Notes under the pieces: generated by a model | Databases searched by the model: none | Seen by the model: the letters and a program-made list of their open reading frames with translations, nothing else | Told to the model about the DNA's origin: nothing | Part shown: in pieces, positions 1-7,832 of the stretch | Layout: the number at the start of each line of letters is the position of its first letter | How positions within the stretch are numbered: the stretch's first letter is position 1 | Translations under genes and position numbers: made by a program | From: Nevskia sp. | Lineage (GTDB): Bacteria > Pseudomonadota > Gammaproteobacteria > Nevskiales > Nevskiaceae | Assembly: GCF_021732705.1 (NCBI RefSeq) | Contig: NZ_JAKFUM010000003.1 | Span: 434,001 to 498,000, forward strand | Direction: 5' to 3' | DNA length: 64,000 nucleotides

Positions 1-1
1 C

Positions 2-2551
2 TATCTCGGCGGCTTCTCGGCGGCGACCAGCATGGTGATCGTCGAAACCATCGCGCTGTCGACGATGATCTCCAACGAACTGGTGCTGCCGGTGGTGCTC
101 GGCTCGAAGCGCTTCCGGATGGCGGCCAGCGGCGATCTGGGTGGCCTGATCAAGAACATTCGTCGCACGGCGATCGTCGCGATCATCGCTGCCGCCTACC
201 TGTATTTCCGGGTCTACACCGGGCCCGGCTCGCTGACCGCGATCGGCCTGCTGTCATTCGCGGCCGTTTCCCAGTTCGCGCCAGCGGTGATCGGCGGCGT
301 CGTCTGGCGTGGTGGCACGCGGATCGGTGCGCAGGCCGGCCTGCTGCTCGGCTTCGGCCTGTGGATCTACACGCTGCTGCTGCCGGCGCTGATGGCCGGC
401 ACCGACAGCAGCCTGCTGGCGCAAGGGCCGTTCGGCATCGGCTGGCTGCGGCCGCAGGCGCTGTTCGGCCTGACCGGCTTCGACGACATCACCCACGGCA
501 CGCTGTGGAGCCTCGGCGTCAACACGCTGGCCTACCTGCTGGTGCCGCTGGCGCTCAAGCCCGGCCTGCGCGAACGCCTGCAGGCCGGGCGCTTTCTCGA
601 TGTGCCGTCGGCGGCGCGCACGGTGCGCGAATCGACGATCCGGATCGCCGCGACGGTCGGCGATCTCGTCGTGCTGCTGGAGCGCTTCTTCGGCGCCGAG
701 CGCGCCCGCAGCGAGCTGGAACTGCACGCTCGCCGCCTCGGCCGGCCGACGCCGAAGCCGGAGGATCGGGTGTCTTCCGAGCAGGCGCGGCATGTCGAAC
801 TGCTGTTGTCCGGCGCGCTCGGTGCGTCGAGTGCGCGTCTGGTGCTCGGCTCCGCACTCGGCGGTCGCGACATGCAGCTCGAAGACGTGATCCGGCTGCT
901 TGACGAAACCGCGCACGAGATCCAGTTCAATCGCGAACTGCTGCGCGCGTCGCTCGAACATCTGTCGCAGGGCGTGTCGGTGGTCGACAAGGACCTGTGC
1001 CTGGTCGGCTGGAACCGTCGCTATCTGGAACTGCTCGATTACCCGGAAGGCCTGATCAAGGTCGGCCGGCCGATCGCCGACGTGTTCCGGTTCAATGCCG
1101 AACGCGGCCTGCTCGGGCCGGGCGACATCGAGACCCAGATCGAGCGGCGCATCGCCCATCTGCGCGCCGGCACGCCGAACAGCCACGAGCGCCGGATGCC
1201 GGATGGCCGGGTCATCGAGGTGCGCGGCAGCCCGATGTCCGGCGGCGGCTACGTCACCAGCTATTCGGACGTCACCGCCTACAAGCAGGCGCAAGCCGCG
1301 CTGGAAGTGGTCAACGAGCAGCTGGAGGAGCGCGTCGGCGAACGCACGGCAGCGCTGGAGGAAGCGCGCGGCGCGGCCGAGCGCGCCAATCGCGCCAAGT
1401 CACGCTTTCTGGCCACCGTCACCCATGACCTCGTGCAGCCGCTGAATGCCGCGCGACTGTTCGTCACCTCGATCGACCGCGACACGGTGCCGCCGGGCAC
1501 GGCGAAGGTGGTCGGGCAGGTGGAAAGTGCGCTGCACGCGGCCGAAAACCTGATCAGCGCGCTGCTCGACATCTCCCGCCTCGATGCCGATGCCCAGGCG
1601 GTGCGCCGCGAGCATTTTCCGGTCGACCGGGTGCTGGCACCGCTGGCCAACGAGTTCGCCGCGCTGGCCAGTGCCCGGGGACTCGAGTTCCGCTTCGTGC
1701 CGTGTTCGGCGATCGTCGAGACCGATCCGGCGCTGCTGCGTCGCATCCTGCAGAACTTCCTGTCCAACGCCGTGCGCTACACGCGCAGCGGCCGGGTGCT
1801 GCTCGGCTGCCGACGACGGCCGGGGAGCCTCGAAATCATGGTGATCGACACCGGCCCGGGCATTCCGGCCGAACGCCAGCCGGAAATCTTCGAGGAATTC
1901 CGGCGGCTCGATGTCGGCCGCGATTTCGATCACGGCCTCGGGCTCGGCCTGTCGATTGCCGACCGCCTGTCGAAGCTGCTCAAGCACCGGCTGGGCCTGC
2001 GCTCGAATGTCGGTCGCGGCAGCAATTTCTCGATCGGCGTGCCGTTCGGCGACCCGGCCCTGATCGCGCCGCTCCGGCCGGCGCCGGTGGCGCGCTCCAC
2101 CGATCGCCTGCATGGCCGGCTGGTGTTCTGTCTCGACAACGAGTACGCCACGCTCGACGCGCTGACGGCCCTGCTCGGCCGCTGGGGTTGCCGGGTGATC
2201 ACGGCGCGCAACGCCGACGAAGCCCGCCGGCTGTCGCAGCCGGGCAGCGAGGTGCCGGATCTGGCGCTGATCGACTTCCATCTCGGCGAAGGCCCGACCG
2301 GCATTGCGCTGATGGCTGAACTGCGGCAGCGCTGGGGCCACGCGGTGCCGGCCATCGTGCTGACCGCCGATCCGACCGAGGCCGCGCGCAATGCCGCAAC
2401 CGCCGCCGGCCATGCGCGCCTGCCGAAGCCGGTGAAGCCGGCGGCGCTGCGGGCGTTGATGGGCCGCACCATCCGCATCCTGAACGCTGATCCGGCGGAC
2501 AGCGCGGATGCCGATGCCGAGGCTCAGTCCTCGTCGGCGACGTCGGACTGA
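2..2551 (+). CDS. Symporter-fused hybrid sensor histidine kinase (5' end outside window)
   Basis: The reading frame is open from the first base, so the start lies upstream of the window. The first ~200 visible residues are transmembrane segments typical of the C-terminal half of a sodium:solute symporter domain. Then come a PAS domain (about residues 320-425), a short coiled coil, a HisKA dimerisation helix whose His codon is near 1424 (THDLVQPL), an HATPase domain with N (NFLSNAVRYT), G1 (DTGPGIP) and G2 (GLGLGLS) boxes, and a C-terminal receiver (ALIDFHLGEG supplies the Asp). This is the architecture of symporter-linked hybrid kinases of the ErcS/NahK-like group, which sense solutes and often control oxidative or alcohol metabolism together with LuxR-type regulators. 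The stop codon overlaps the stop of the convergent response regulator by 28 bp. The ligand cannot be told from the sequence. Confidence 0.9.
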   Translation, partial: YLGGFSAATSMVIVETIALSTMISNELVLPVVLGSKRFRMAASGDLGGLIKNIRRTAIVAIIAAAYLYFRVYTGPGSLTAIGLLSFAAVSQFAPAVIGGVVWRGGTRIGAQAGLLLGFGLWIYTLLLPALMAGTDSSLLAQGPFGIGWLRPQALFGLTGFDDITHGTLWSLGVNTLAYLLVPLALKPGLRERLQAGRFLDVPSAARTVRESTIRIAATVGDLVVLLERFFGAERARSELELHARRLGRPTPKPEDRVSSEQARHVELLLSGALGASSARLVLGSALGGRDMQLEDVIRLLDETAHEIQFNRELLRASLEHLSQGVSVVDKDLCLVGWNRRYLELLDYPEGLIKVGRPIADVFRFNAERGLLGPGDIETQIERRIAHLRAGTPNSHERRMPDGRVIEVRGSPMSGGGYVTSYSDVTAYKQAQAALEVVNEQLEERVGERTAALEEARGAAERANRAKSRFLATVTHDLVQPLNAARLFVTSIDRDTVPPGTAKVVGQVESALHAAENLISALLDISRLDADAQAVRREHFPVDRVLAPLANEFAALASARGLEFRFVPCSAIVETDPALLRRILQNFLSNAVRYTRSGRVLLGCRRRPGSLEIMVIDTGPGIPAERQPEIFEEFRRLDVGRDFDHGLGLGLSIADRLSKLLKHRLGLRSNVGRGSNFSIGVPFGDPALIAPLRPAPVARSTDRLHGRLVFCLDNEYATLDALTALLGRWGCRVITARNADEARRLSQPGSEVPDLALIDFHLGEGPTGIALMAELRQRWGHAVPAIVLTADPTEAARNAATAAGHARLPKPVKPAALRALMGRTIRILNADPADSADADAEAQSSSATSD

Positions 2552-3216
2552 GAATTGTCGAGCGGCGGCGTCAGCGTGTCGGCGCTGGCATCGAGCAGGC
2601 GCCGCGCCAGCAGCGCGGCCTGGGTGCGGCGATACAGGCCGAGCTTGCGCAGGATCGCCGTGACATGGGCCTTGACCGTCGCTTCGGTGACGTTCAGCTC
2701 GTAGCCGATCTCCTTGTTCAGGCGACCATCGGCGAGCGCCATCAGCACCTTGAACTGCTGCGGCGTCAGCGTGGCGATCTGGCGCGTCAGTGCCTGTTCG
2801 GCCTCGCCCTGATCGACGACATCGACGAGCCCCTCGGGCAGCCATTCGTTGCCATCGAGCAAGGCGCGGATGGCTTCGCCGATGACGGCGAGCGAGGCCG
2901 ATTTCGGAATGTAGCCGCAGGCGCCGAAGTCGATCGCGCGGCGCACCACCAGCGGGTTTTCCTCGCCGGACACGATCGCCACCGGCACATCGGGCCGCAG
3001 GCCGCGGAGCTGGATCAGCGACGAGAAGCCGCTGCTGCCGGGCATCCGCAGGTCGAGCAGCACGAGGTCGCAGTCCGGTTGCCGTTCGAGTGCGGCAAGC
3101 AGTTCGATCATCGACGCCGTGGCTTCGACCGTGGCACCGGGCACGGCATCGGCGGCGGCGGCCGTGAGGGCTGCGCGGAACAGCGGATGGTCATCGGCGA
3201 TCAGCAGGCGGTGCAT
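2524..3216 (-). CDS. NarL/FixJ-family response regulator
   Basis: A 230-residue two-domain regulator. The receiver starts right at the N terminus ([13 protein letters not shown]), has the phospho-acceptor in LVLLDLRMPG, and ends near residue 125. The C-terminal LuxR-type HTH follows the pattern LTPQQFKVLMALADG...LNVTEATVKAHVTAILRKLG. I chose the ATG at 3216 because the receiver begins immediately there; an in-frame start 11 codons upstream would add a non-conserved tail. It converges on the symporter-fused hybrid kinase, with overlapping ends, and is the obvious candidate partner, although the kinase also has its own receiver. It would act as a DNA-binding regulator in the cytoplasm. Confidence 0.9.
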   Translation of the reverse strand: MHRLLIADDHPLFRAALTAAAADAVPGATVEATASMIELLAALERQPDCDLVLLDLRMPGSSGFSSLIQLRGLRPDVPVAIVSGEENPLVVRRAIDFGACGYIPKSASLAVIGEAIRALLDGNEWLPEGLVDVVDQGEAEQALTRQIATLTPQQFKVLMALADGRLNKEIGYELNVTEATVKAHVTAILRKLGLYRRTQAALLARRLLDASADTLTPPLDNSQSDVADED

Positions 3217-3392
3217 CGGCGAATGTCCGTTCGATTTCAGTGGCGGCATTCAACCACCGTACGACCTTGGTCGCGATTCGACCTAAGGTGAATGTTCCGG
3301 GCGATGCCCGTTCTCCACGCTACGTCTGCGGCCTTCGATGCCGCCCCCGGCTTCCGATGTCGGGCACCCGAACAACGTGGAGGAGTGAGGAG

Positions 3393-4760
3393 ATGAGGCT
3401 TTCCCGCAGCCGTTTTGCCACCGCCGTGATGGTGGCCGGATTCGGCGTCACCAGCGTGCCGGTCATGGCCGCCAGTGACGACACTGCCGCCGTGATCCAG
3501 GAGCTGAAACGTCGGATCGAGGCCCTCGAACAGCAGCTCGCGAACCAGCCGGCCGCACCCGCGACACCGGCCGCCGTGGCCGCCGCGCCGGCACCGGCAC
3601 CAGCCGCCGCCGCGCCGGCTCCGGCGGCTGCCGGCAACGAGTTCAAGCTGGCCTGGGGTGGCTACATCAAGGCCGATGCCATCGTGTCGCGCTTCAGCGA
3701 CGCGCCGGTTGCGCAGAGCCTGGGCCGCGATGCCTACATTCCGAACTCGGTGCCGGTGGTCGCGAACGCGGCCGAGAACGCCCGCACCTACACCGACCTG
3801 CACGCCAAGGAAACCCGGCTGTACCTGCGCGGCTCGGGCCTGCTGTACGGCCACAAGGTGGCGGTCAACGCCGAGTTCGACTTCATCAGCGGCCAGCTCA
3901 GTCAGGGCATCGGCGGGGCGCCGAACGAAGCGGTGACCAATGCCTACAATCCGGCGTTCCGGCTCGGCTACATCGATTTCGACAACTTCCGCATCGGCCA
4001 GGACTGGACGACGCTGCAGAACCTCGTCGCGCTGCCGGACATCGTCGATCTGGTCAACTGGCCGAGCGAAGGCACGGTGTTCGGACGTCAGCCGCAGATT
4101 CGCTACACCTGGGGTCCGCTGGCCGTGGCGCTGGAAAACACCGAATCAACGGTTGCTGCCTTCGGAGGCAACACGTTCACGGTGACCGACGACAACACGC
4201 TGCCGGACTTCGTCTGGCGCTACACCTTGAAGACCGCCAGCTGGGGCGACTACACGCTGTCGGGCGCGGTGCGCCAGATCAGCGACCGCGGCACCATCGG
4301 CAACGGCAACGATACCGCGCTCGGCTACGGCTTGAGCTTCGCCGGCAAGATTCCGCTGTGGGGTAAGGACGACCTGCGGTTCACCTTCAGCGGCGGCGAC
4401 GGCTTCGGTCGCTATCTGGCGCTGAACACGGTGGGTGACGCGATCGTCGATGCCCGCGGCAAGCTGCAGACGGTGGAGATCTACAACGGCTTCGTGGCCT
4501 ACCGCCATCCGTGGAACGAGCAGTGGCGCAGCAACGTGGCGCTGTCGGCGTTCCACGCCAACACCGGACAGGCGGCCACCGGGTCGATCTACGGCGCCGG
4601 GGTGTCGCGCAACGTCCGCAGTGCCACGGCCAACCTGCTGTACTCGCCGATCCCGAAGATCACGTTCGGCATCGAGTACCGCTACGCACGGCGTGACACC
4701 GTCGGCAACCTGTCGGGCGACCTGAGCCGCCTGCAGTTCTCGGCGCGCTACAACTTCTGA
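3393..4760 (+). CDS. DcaP-like outer-membrane porin
   Basis: A 455-residue exported protein. The ATG at 3393 follows a good Shine-Dalgarno (AGGAGTGAGG) and begins a signal peptide ending in VPVMAA. A short coiled-coil (IQELKRRIEALEQQLA) and an Ala/Pro linker come next, then a long barrel of alternating aromatic/polar strands that ends in F (SARYNF), as expected for BAM-inserted porins. The coiled coil plus Pro/Ala linker plus barrel matches DcaP-like porins, which take up dicarboxylates and other small anionic solutes. Longer in-frame upstream starts lack a signal sequence. It stands alone; the convergent neighbour overlaps its 3' end by 13 bp. Confidence 0.85.
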   Translation: MRLSRSRFATAVMVAGFGVTSVPVMAASDDTAAVIQELKRRIEALEQQLANQPAAPATPAAVAAAPAPAPAAAAPAPAAAGNEFKLAWGGYIKADAIVSRFSDAPVAQSLGRDAYIPNSVPVVANAAENARTYTDLHAKETRLYLRGSGLLYGHKVAVNAEFDFISGQLSQGIGGAPNEAVTNAYNPAFRLGYIDFDNFRIGQDWTTLQNLVALPDIVDLVNWPSEGTVFGRQPQIRYTWGPLAVALENTESTVAAFGGNTFTVTDDNTLPDFVWRYTLKTASWGDYTLSGAVRQISDRGTIGNGNDTALGYGLSFAGKIPLWGKDDLRFTFSGGDGFGRYLALNTVGDAIVDARGKLQTVEIYNGFVAYRHPWNEQWRSNVALSAFHANTGQAATGSIYGAGVSRNVRSATANLLYSPIPKITFGIEYRYARRDTVGNLSGDLSRLQFSARYNF

Positions 4761-5140
4761 TCGACCGGCGGCGACGGCGCGCGGGCACTGGCGAGCCAGG
4801 CCAGCCCGCACGCTGCCGCCGCGTAGATCAGCGCGCTGCTCGTCGCTCCATGGAAATCGTAGTGACGGTGGCTGCTGAACAGGAGGTGCAGTCCGGCATG
4901 CACGACCAGGAAGGTGGCGATGCCGCGCCGGGTCCCGACCCGGATGCGGCGACGCCGGTGTGTCAGCAGCATCAGCAGCACCGCCACCAGCGGTACGTGC
5001 GCCAGCACGAACGCGGGTTCGGCGATGGTCTCCGGCAGTTGCGCGAAGCCCGGCAGCACGCGCCATTCGCGGCGGCTGACGGCATCGAGCTCGTGCGTCG
5101 TCAGCAGCGCGAAGCCGAGCGCGAACAGCGCGTCGCGCAT
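4748..5140 (-). CDS. Small membrane protein, DUF6713-like
   Basis: About 130 residues with three to four hydrophobic segments: the N-terminal helix (ALFALGFALLTTHELDAV), a central helix (FVLAHVPLVAVLLMLLT), one around ATFLVVHAGLHLLF, and one near the C terminus (ALIYAAAACGLAWLAS). The THELDA motif after the first helix and the later HRHYDFHG stretch resemble DUF6713-type inner-membrane proteins of unknown function; that family assignment is from memory. It lies just downstream of another small membrane gene (stop of that gene at 5146), so the two probably form an operon. A TTG at 5149 would create a TTGA overlap with the upstream stop and is an alternative start. Confidence 0.65.
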   Translation of the reverse strand: MRDALFALGFALLTTHELDAVSRREWRVLPGFAQLPETIAEPAFVLAHVPLVAVLLMLLTHRRRRIRVGTRRGIATFLVVHAGLHLLFSSHRHYDFHGATSSALIYAAAACGLAWLASARAPSPPVDQKL

Positions 5141-5145
5141 CGGCT

Positions 5146-5493
5146 TCAACCGGCGCGACGGGTGACCAGGTACAGCAGCGGGCCGATGCTGCCGAGCGCG
5201 AACGTCAGCAGCACGAATGGCCAGGCCGCGCGCCCGATCTGGCGAGCGTCATGCACCATCCAGGCGCAGGCCAGCAGCAGCGCGATCACCAGATCGGCGA
5301 ACACCTGCATGCCGGCGACATGGAAATGGCTGGTGATGATGCCGAGGTAGCCGACCTCGATCACGGCGTAGGTCGAGTACAGCGAGAACGGCAGCAGCAC
5401 GACGACCAGCAGCCAGGTCGGCAGGGAATCGCTGGCAGCGGATGCGTTGGCGCCGAGCGGGCGGGGGCTGTTTCGGGTGGTGACGGTGGACAT
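5146..5493 (-). CDS. DUF2834-like membrane protein
   Basis: A 115-residue protein with three predicted membrane helices: TWLLVVVLLPFSLYSTYAVI, MQVFADLVIALLLACAWMV, and WPFVLLTFALGSIGPLLYLV. The order 'YAVIEVGYLGI...ADLVIALLL...DARQIGR..WPFVLLTFALGSIGPLLYL' is characteristic of DUF2834 proteins, whose function is unknown. It is the first gene of a two-gene minus-strand unit with the following small membrane protein, and it is divergent from the MmyB-type regulator at 5614. About 120 bp separates the two starts, so that regulator may control this pair; this is inference only. Confidence 0.7.
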   Translation of the reverse strand: MSTVTTRNSPRPLGANASAASDSLPTWLLVVVLLPFSLYSTYAVIEVGYLGIITSHFHVAGMQVFADLVIALLLACAWMVHDARQIGRAAWPFVLLTFALGSIGPLLYLVTRRAG

Positions 5494-5613
5494 CGGCGAT
5501 CTCCGGTGGTGCGCAGCGGTGGGTCAGTGACGCCAGCATCCCGGCCTGCGGTGCATGCGGCAATTACTTCGCACGTCATCGCCGGGTGCCGCAGCGCGCG
5601 GCACAATCCGGCC

Positions 5614-6462
5614 ATGAACGCGACCCTTCCAACGTCACCTCCCGGCGCGACCGCCTTTGGCGCGGCGCTCAAGACCGCGCGCATGGCCCGTCGGCGCAGT
5701 CAGCTTGATCTGGCGCTGGCAGCCGACCTGTCGCAGCGGCACTTGAGCTTCCTCGAATCCGGTCGGGCCCGGCCGAGCCGCGCCGCGCTGCTGCGGCTGG
5801 CCGATGCACTGGATCTGGGGCTCGCCACGCGCAACGCGCTGCTGACGGCGGCAGGGTTTGCGCCCGTTTACGAACGGCGGACGATCGATGCGCTGGACAT
5901 GGCGCCGATCCGCGATGCGCTCGGCCGCATGCTGCGGCACCACGAGCCGTTCCCGGCGATGGTGATCGATCGGCGCTGGAATCTGGTGATGGCGAACGAG
6001 GCGACGCAGCGCTTCATCAGCCTGCTCGGGCCGCCGGACGAGGTCTGGCGGCGCATCTGCCCCGACGGCGCGCGCAACATGGTCAAGCTCAGCTTCCATC
6101 CGCAAGGCCTGCGGCCGCTGATCGTCAATTTCGACGACATGGCGGCGGCGCTGCTGTCACGGCTGGGCGCGGAAGGTCAGGATTTTCCCGAAGCTGCGGC
6201 ACTGCGCGAGGAAGTGCTGGCGTTTCCCGGCAGCCATCCGCGCTGGCGCTCGATCGAGCCGGGCAGCCGGCCGCAGCCGGTACTGGCCACGCATTTCCGC
6301 GTGGGTGATGTCGATCTGCGGATGTTCGCGATGATCACGCATTTCGACATGCCGCAGGACCTGACGACCGAGGACCTGCGGGTGGAAACGCTGTATCCCG
6401 CCGATGCCGCCAGCGAGCAGTTGCTGCATGCGCTGGCGGGCACCGCGCCGCGCCCGGCCTGA
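5614..6462 (+). CDS. Helix-turn-helix regulator with MmyB-like ligand-binding domain
   Basis: A 282-residue transcription factor. Residues ~15-75 form a Cro/C1-type HTH (LDLALAADLSQRHLSFLESGRARPSR). The remainder matches the MmyB-like C-terminal domain (MVIDRRWNLVMANEATQRFISLL; later YPADAASEQLLHAL), a PAS-like fold thought to bind a small hydrophobic ligand. I chose the ATG at 5614 because the HTH starts shortly after it; the longer open frame upstream runs through the intergenic region and is not conserved in character. It is divergent from the DUF2834/DUF6713 membrane-protein pair, the usual arrangement for a local regulator. Direct evidence for its ligand is absent. Confidence 0.85.
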   Translation: MNATLPTSPPGATAFGAALKTARMARRRSQLDLALAADLSQRHLSFLESGRARPSRAALLRLADALDLGLATRNALLTAAGFAPVYERRTIDALDMAPIRDALGRMLRHHEPFPAMVIDRRWNLVMANEATQRFISLLGPPDEVWRRICPDGARNMVKLSFHPQGLRPLIVNFDDMAAALLSRLGAEGQDFPEAAALREEVLAFPGSHPRWRSIEPGSRPQPVLATHFRVGDVDLRMFAMITHFDMPQDLTTEDLRVETLYPADAASEQLLHALAGTAPRPA

Positions 6463-6529
6463 GGCACGGGCGGGGTTCAGCGACCAGTGCCGGGCAGCGT
6501 CGCTGCCGGCACTGATCGCCGATGTCGAC

Positions 6530-7009
6530 TCAGGGAACCGGCGTCAGGCCGGCTTCGGCACCGCCGCCTTCGAGCTTCTTCGACTTCAGGCTGACCTTGG
6601 TGAAGCCCGACAGGCTGACCAGACCGATCAGGTCGACGACGCGGCCGTAGTCGACCTTGGCATCGCCCTGCACGAACGCCAGCGTGTCCGGATCGATCTT
6701 CGACAGCTCGATCAGCTTCGGCTGCAGCGCTTCGTTCGCGTACTGGATCGGGCCCTGGCCGTCGCCGGCGTCGATGAAGTAGTTGCCGTAGCTGTCGATC
6801 GACACCACCAGCGGTTCCTTCGGCTTGTCGCTCGGTGCCGAGCTGGCCTTCGGGAGCGTCACCGGCAGCTGCGACATCATCAGCGGCGAAGTCACCATGA
6901 AGATGATCAGCAGCACCAGCATCACGTCGACCATCGGCGTGATGTTGATTTCGGCGACGGGGCCCAGCTCTTCGTCGCCACCCATGGTTCCCACGCGTTT
7001 CTTGCTCAT
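6530..7009 (-). CDS. exbD: ExbD/TolR-family biopolymer transport protein
   Basis: 159 residues: a short cytoplasmic N terminus, one transmembrane helix (EINITPMVDVMLVLLIIFMVTS) carrying the Asp needed for proton coupling in ITPMVDVMLVLL, and a periplasmic domain. ATG 7009 has a good upstream SD (GAGGAAG); the longer open frame has no conserved content. ExbD works with ExbB to energise TonB at the inner membrane. This is the second ExbD of the locus. It is separated from exbB by 204 bp containing a strong terminator, so it may be expressed by readthrough or from its own promoter. The periplasmic part (IDSYGNYFIDAG) resembles ExbD more than TolR. Confidence 0.9.
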   Translation of the reverse strand: MSKKRVGTMGGDEELGPVAEINITPMVDVMLVLLIIFMVTSPLMMSQLPVTLPKASSAPSDKPKEPLVVSIDSYGNYFIDAGDGQGPIQYANEALQPKLIELSKIDPDTLAFVQGDAKVDYGRVVDLIGLVSLSGFTKVSLKSKKLEGGGAEAGLTPVP

Positions 7010-7155
7010 CTGCTTCCTCGAACAATCAATTTCGGAGTCGGACTCCGCGGGGCGGCCGCTCGCGCGCGGCCCCAGCGTCAAGTCCCGGTGTGATGCCGAG
7101 TTTACCCCGTCGTTTCGACGAGCGTCGAACCGCGGGCCCGGCTTGAATCAGGCGC

Positions 7156-7183
7156 AAAAAAGCCCGGCGTCAAGCCGGGCTTT
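7156..7183 (-). terminator. Rho-independent terminator between exbB and exbD
   Basis: On the minus strand an 8-bp GC stem (AGCCCGGC / GCCGGGCT, loop of 5) is followed by a run of six T. It lies 31 bp downstream of the exbB stop and ahead of the distal exbD. It would uncouple the distal exbD from the rest of the operon. Confidence 0.8.
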
Positions 7184-7213
7184 GCACAAACCGTACCGCC
7201 AGGCTGCCGAGAC

Positions 7214-7804
7214 TTACGCCGGCTGGCGGGTCTCGCTGATGCGCAGGATCAGCACCTTGATCCGGTCGGACAGGAACTCCACCCGATTCTGGAAGTAGTT
7301 GAAGAACAGCAGACCGGTCAGCGCCACCGAGATACCGAGCGCGGTGGCGATCAGCGCGGTACCGATACCGGCGGACACGCCGCTGGGATCGGAAATACCG
7401 GAGCTGGCCAGCACCGTGAAGGTGTCGATGATGCCGAGAATCGTGCCGAGCAGCCCGAGCAGCGGCGACGCGGTGACGATCGTGTCGAGCAGCCACAGGT
7501 TCTTGTTCAACTCCAGGCGGGCCTCGATGTACGCCTCTTCCGAGGCGTCTTCGAGATCATGCCGGCTCTTGATCTTCGGCAGACGATCCAGCAGCAGGCG
7601 AGAAACCTTCGCCGGCACGTTGTTCGCTGCCAGCAGACCTGCTGCCGGCGCCGCTGCGCCAGGGGCCAGCGCATCTTCCAGTTCGGCCGTCTTCTTGTTG
7701 GTCATCACGTAGAAGATCAGCCGTTCGACCGCGACGAATGCCGTCAGAGCCAGTCCGGCATACAGCGCGTAGAAGGTGATGTCGTGAAACAGATTCAGAT
7801 TCAT
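7214..7804 (-). CDS. exbB: ExbB/TolQ-family proton channel subunit
   Basis: 196 residues. The ATG at 7804 is preceded by GGGGGATAA and starts MNLNLFHDITFYALYAGLALTAF, the first membrane helix. A cytoplasmic loop follows, then the conserved pair of helices around LWLLDTIVTASPLLGLLGTILGIIDTF and GIGTALIATALGISVALTGLLFFNYF, the ExbB signature. An extended upstream frame would overlap the receptor gene and is not used. ExbB pentamers surround ExbD and use the proton gradient to drive TonB. It follows the receptor gene by 28 bp, consistent with co-transcription. Confidence 0.92.
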   Translation of the reverse strand: MNLNLFHDITFYALYAGLALTAFVAVERLIFYVMTNKKTAELEDALAPGAAAPAAGLLAANNVPAKVSRLLLDRLPKIKSRHDLEDASEEAYIEARLELNKNLWLLDTIVTASPLLGLLGTILGIIDTFTVLASSGISDPSGVSAGIGTALIATALGISVALTGLLFFNYFQNRVEFLSDRIKVLILRISETRQPA

Positions 7805-7832
7805 GCTGGTTATCCCCCGGCGTGGCGCCGGA

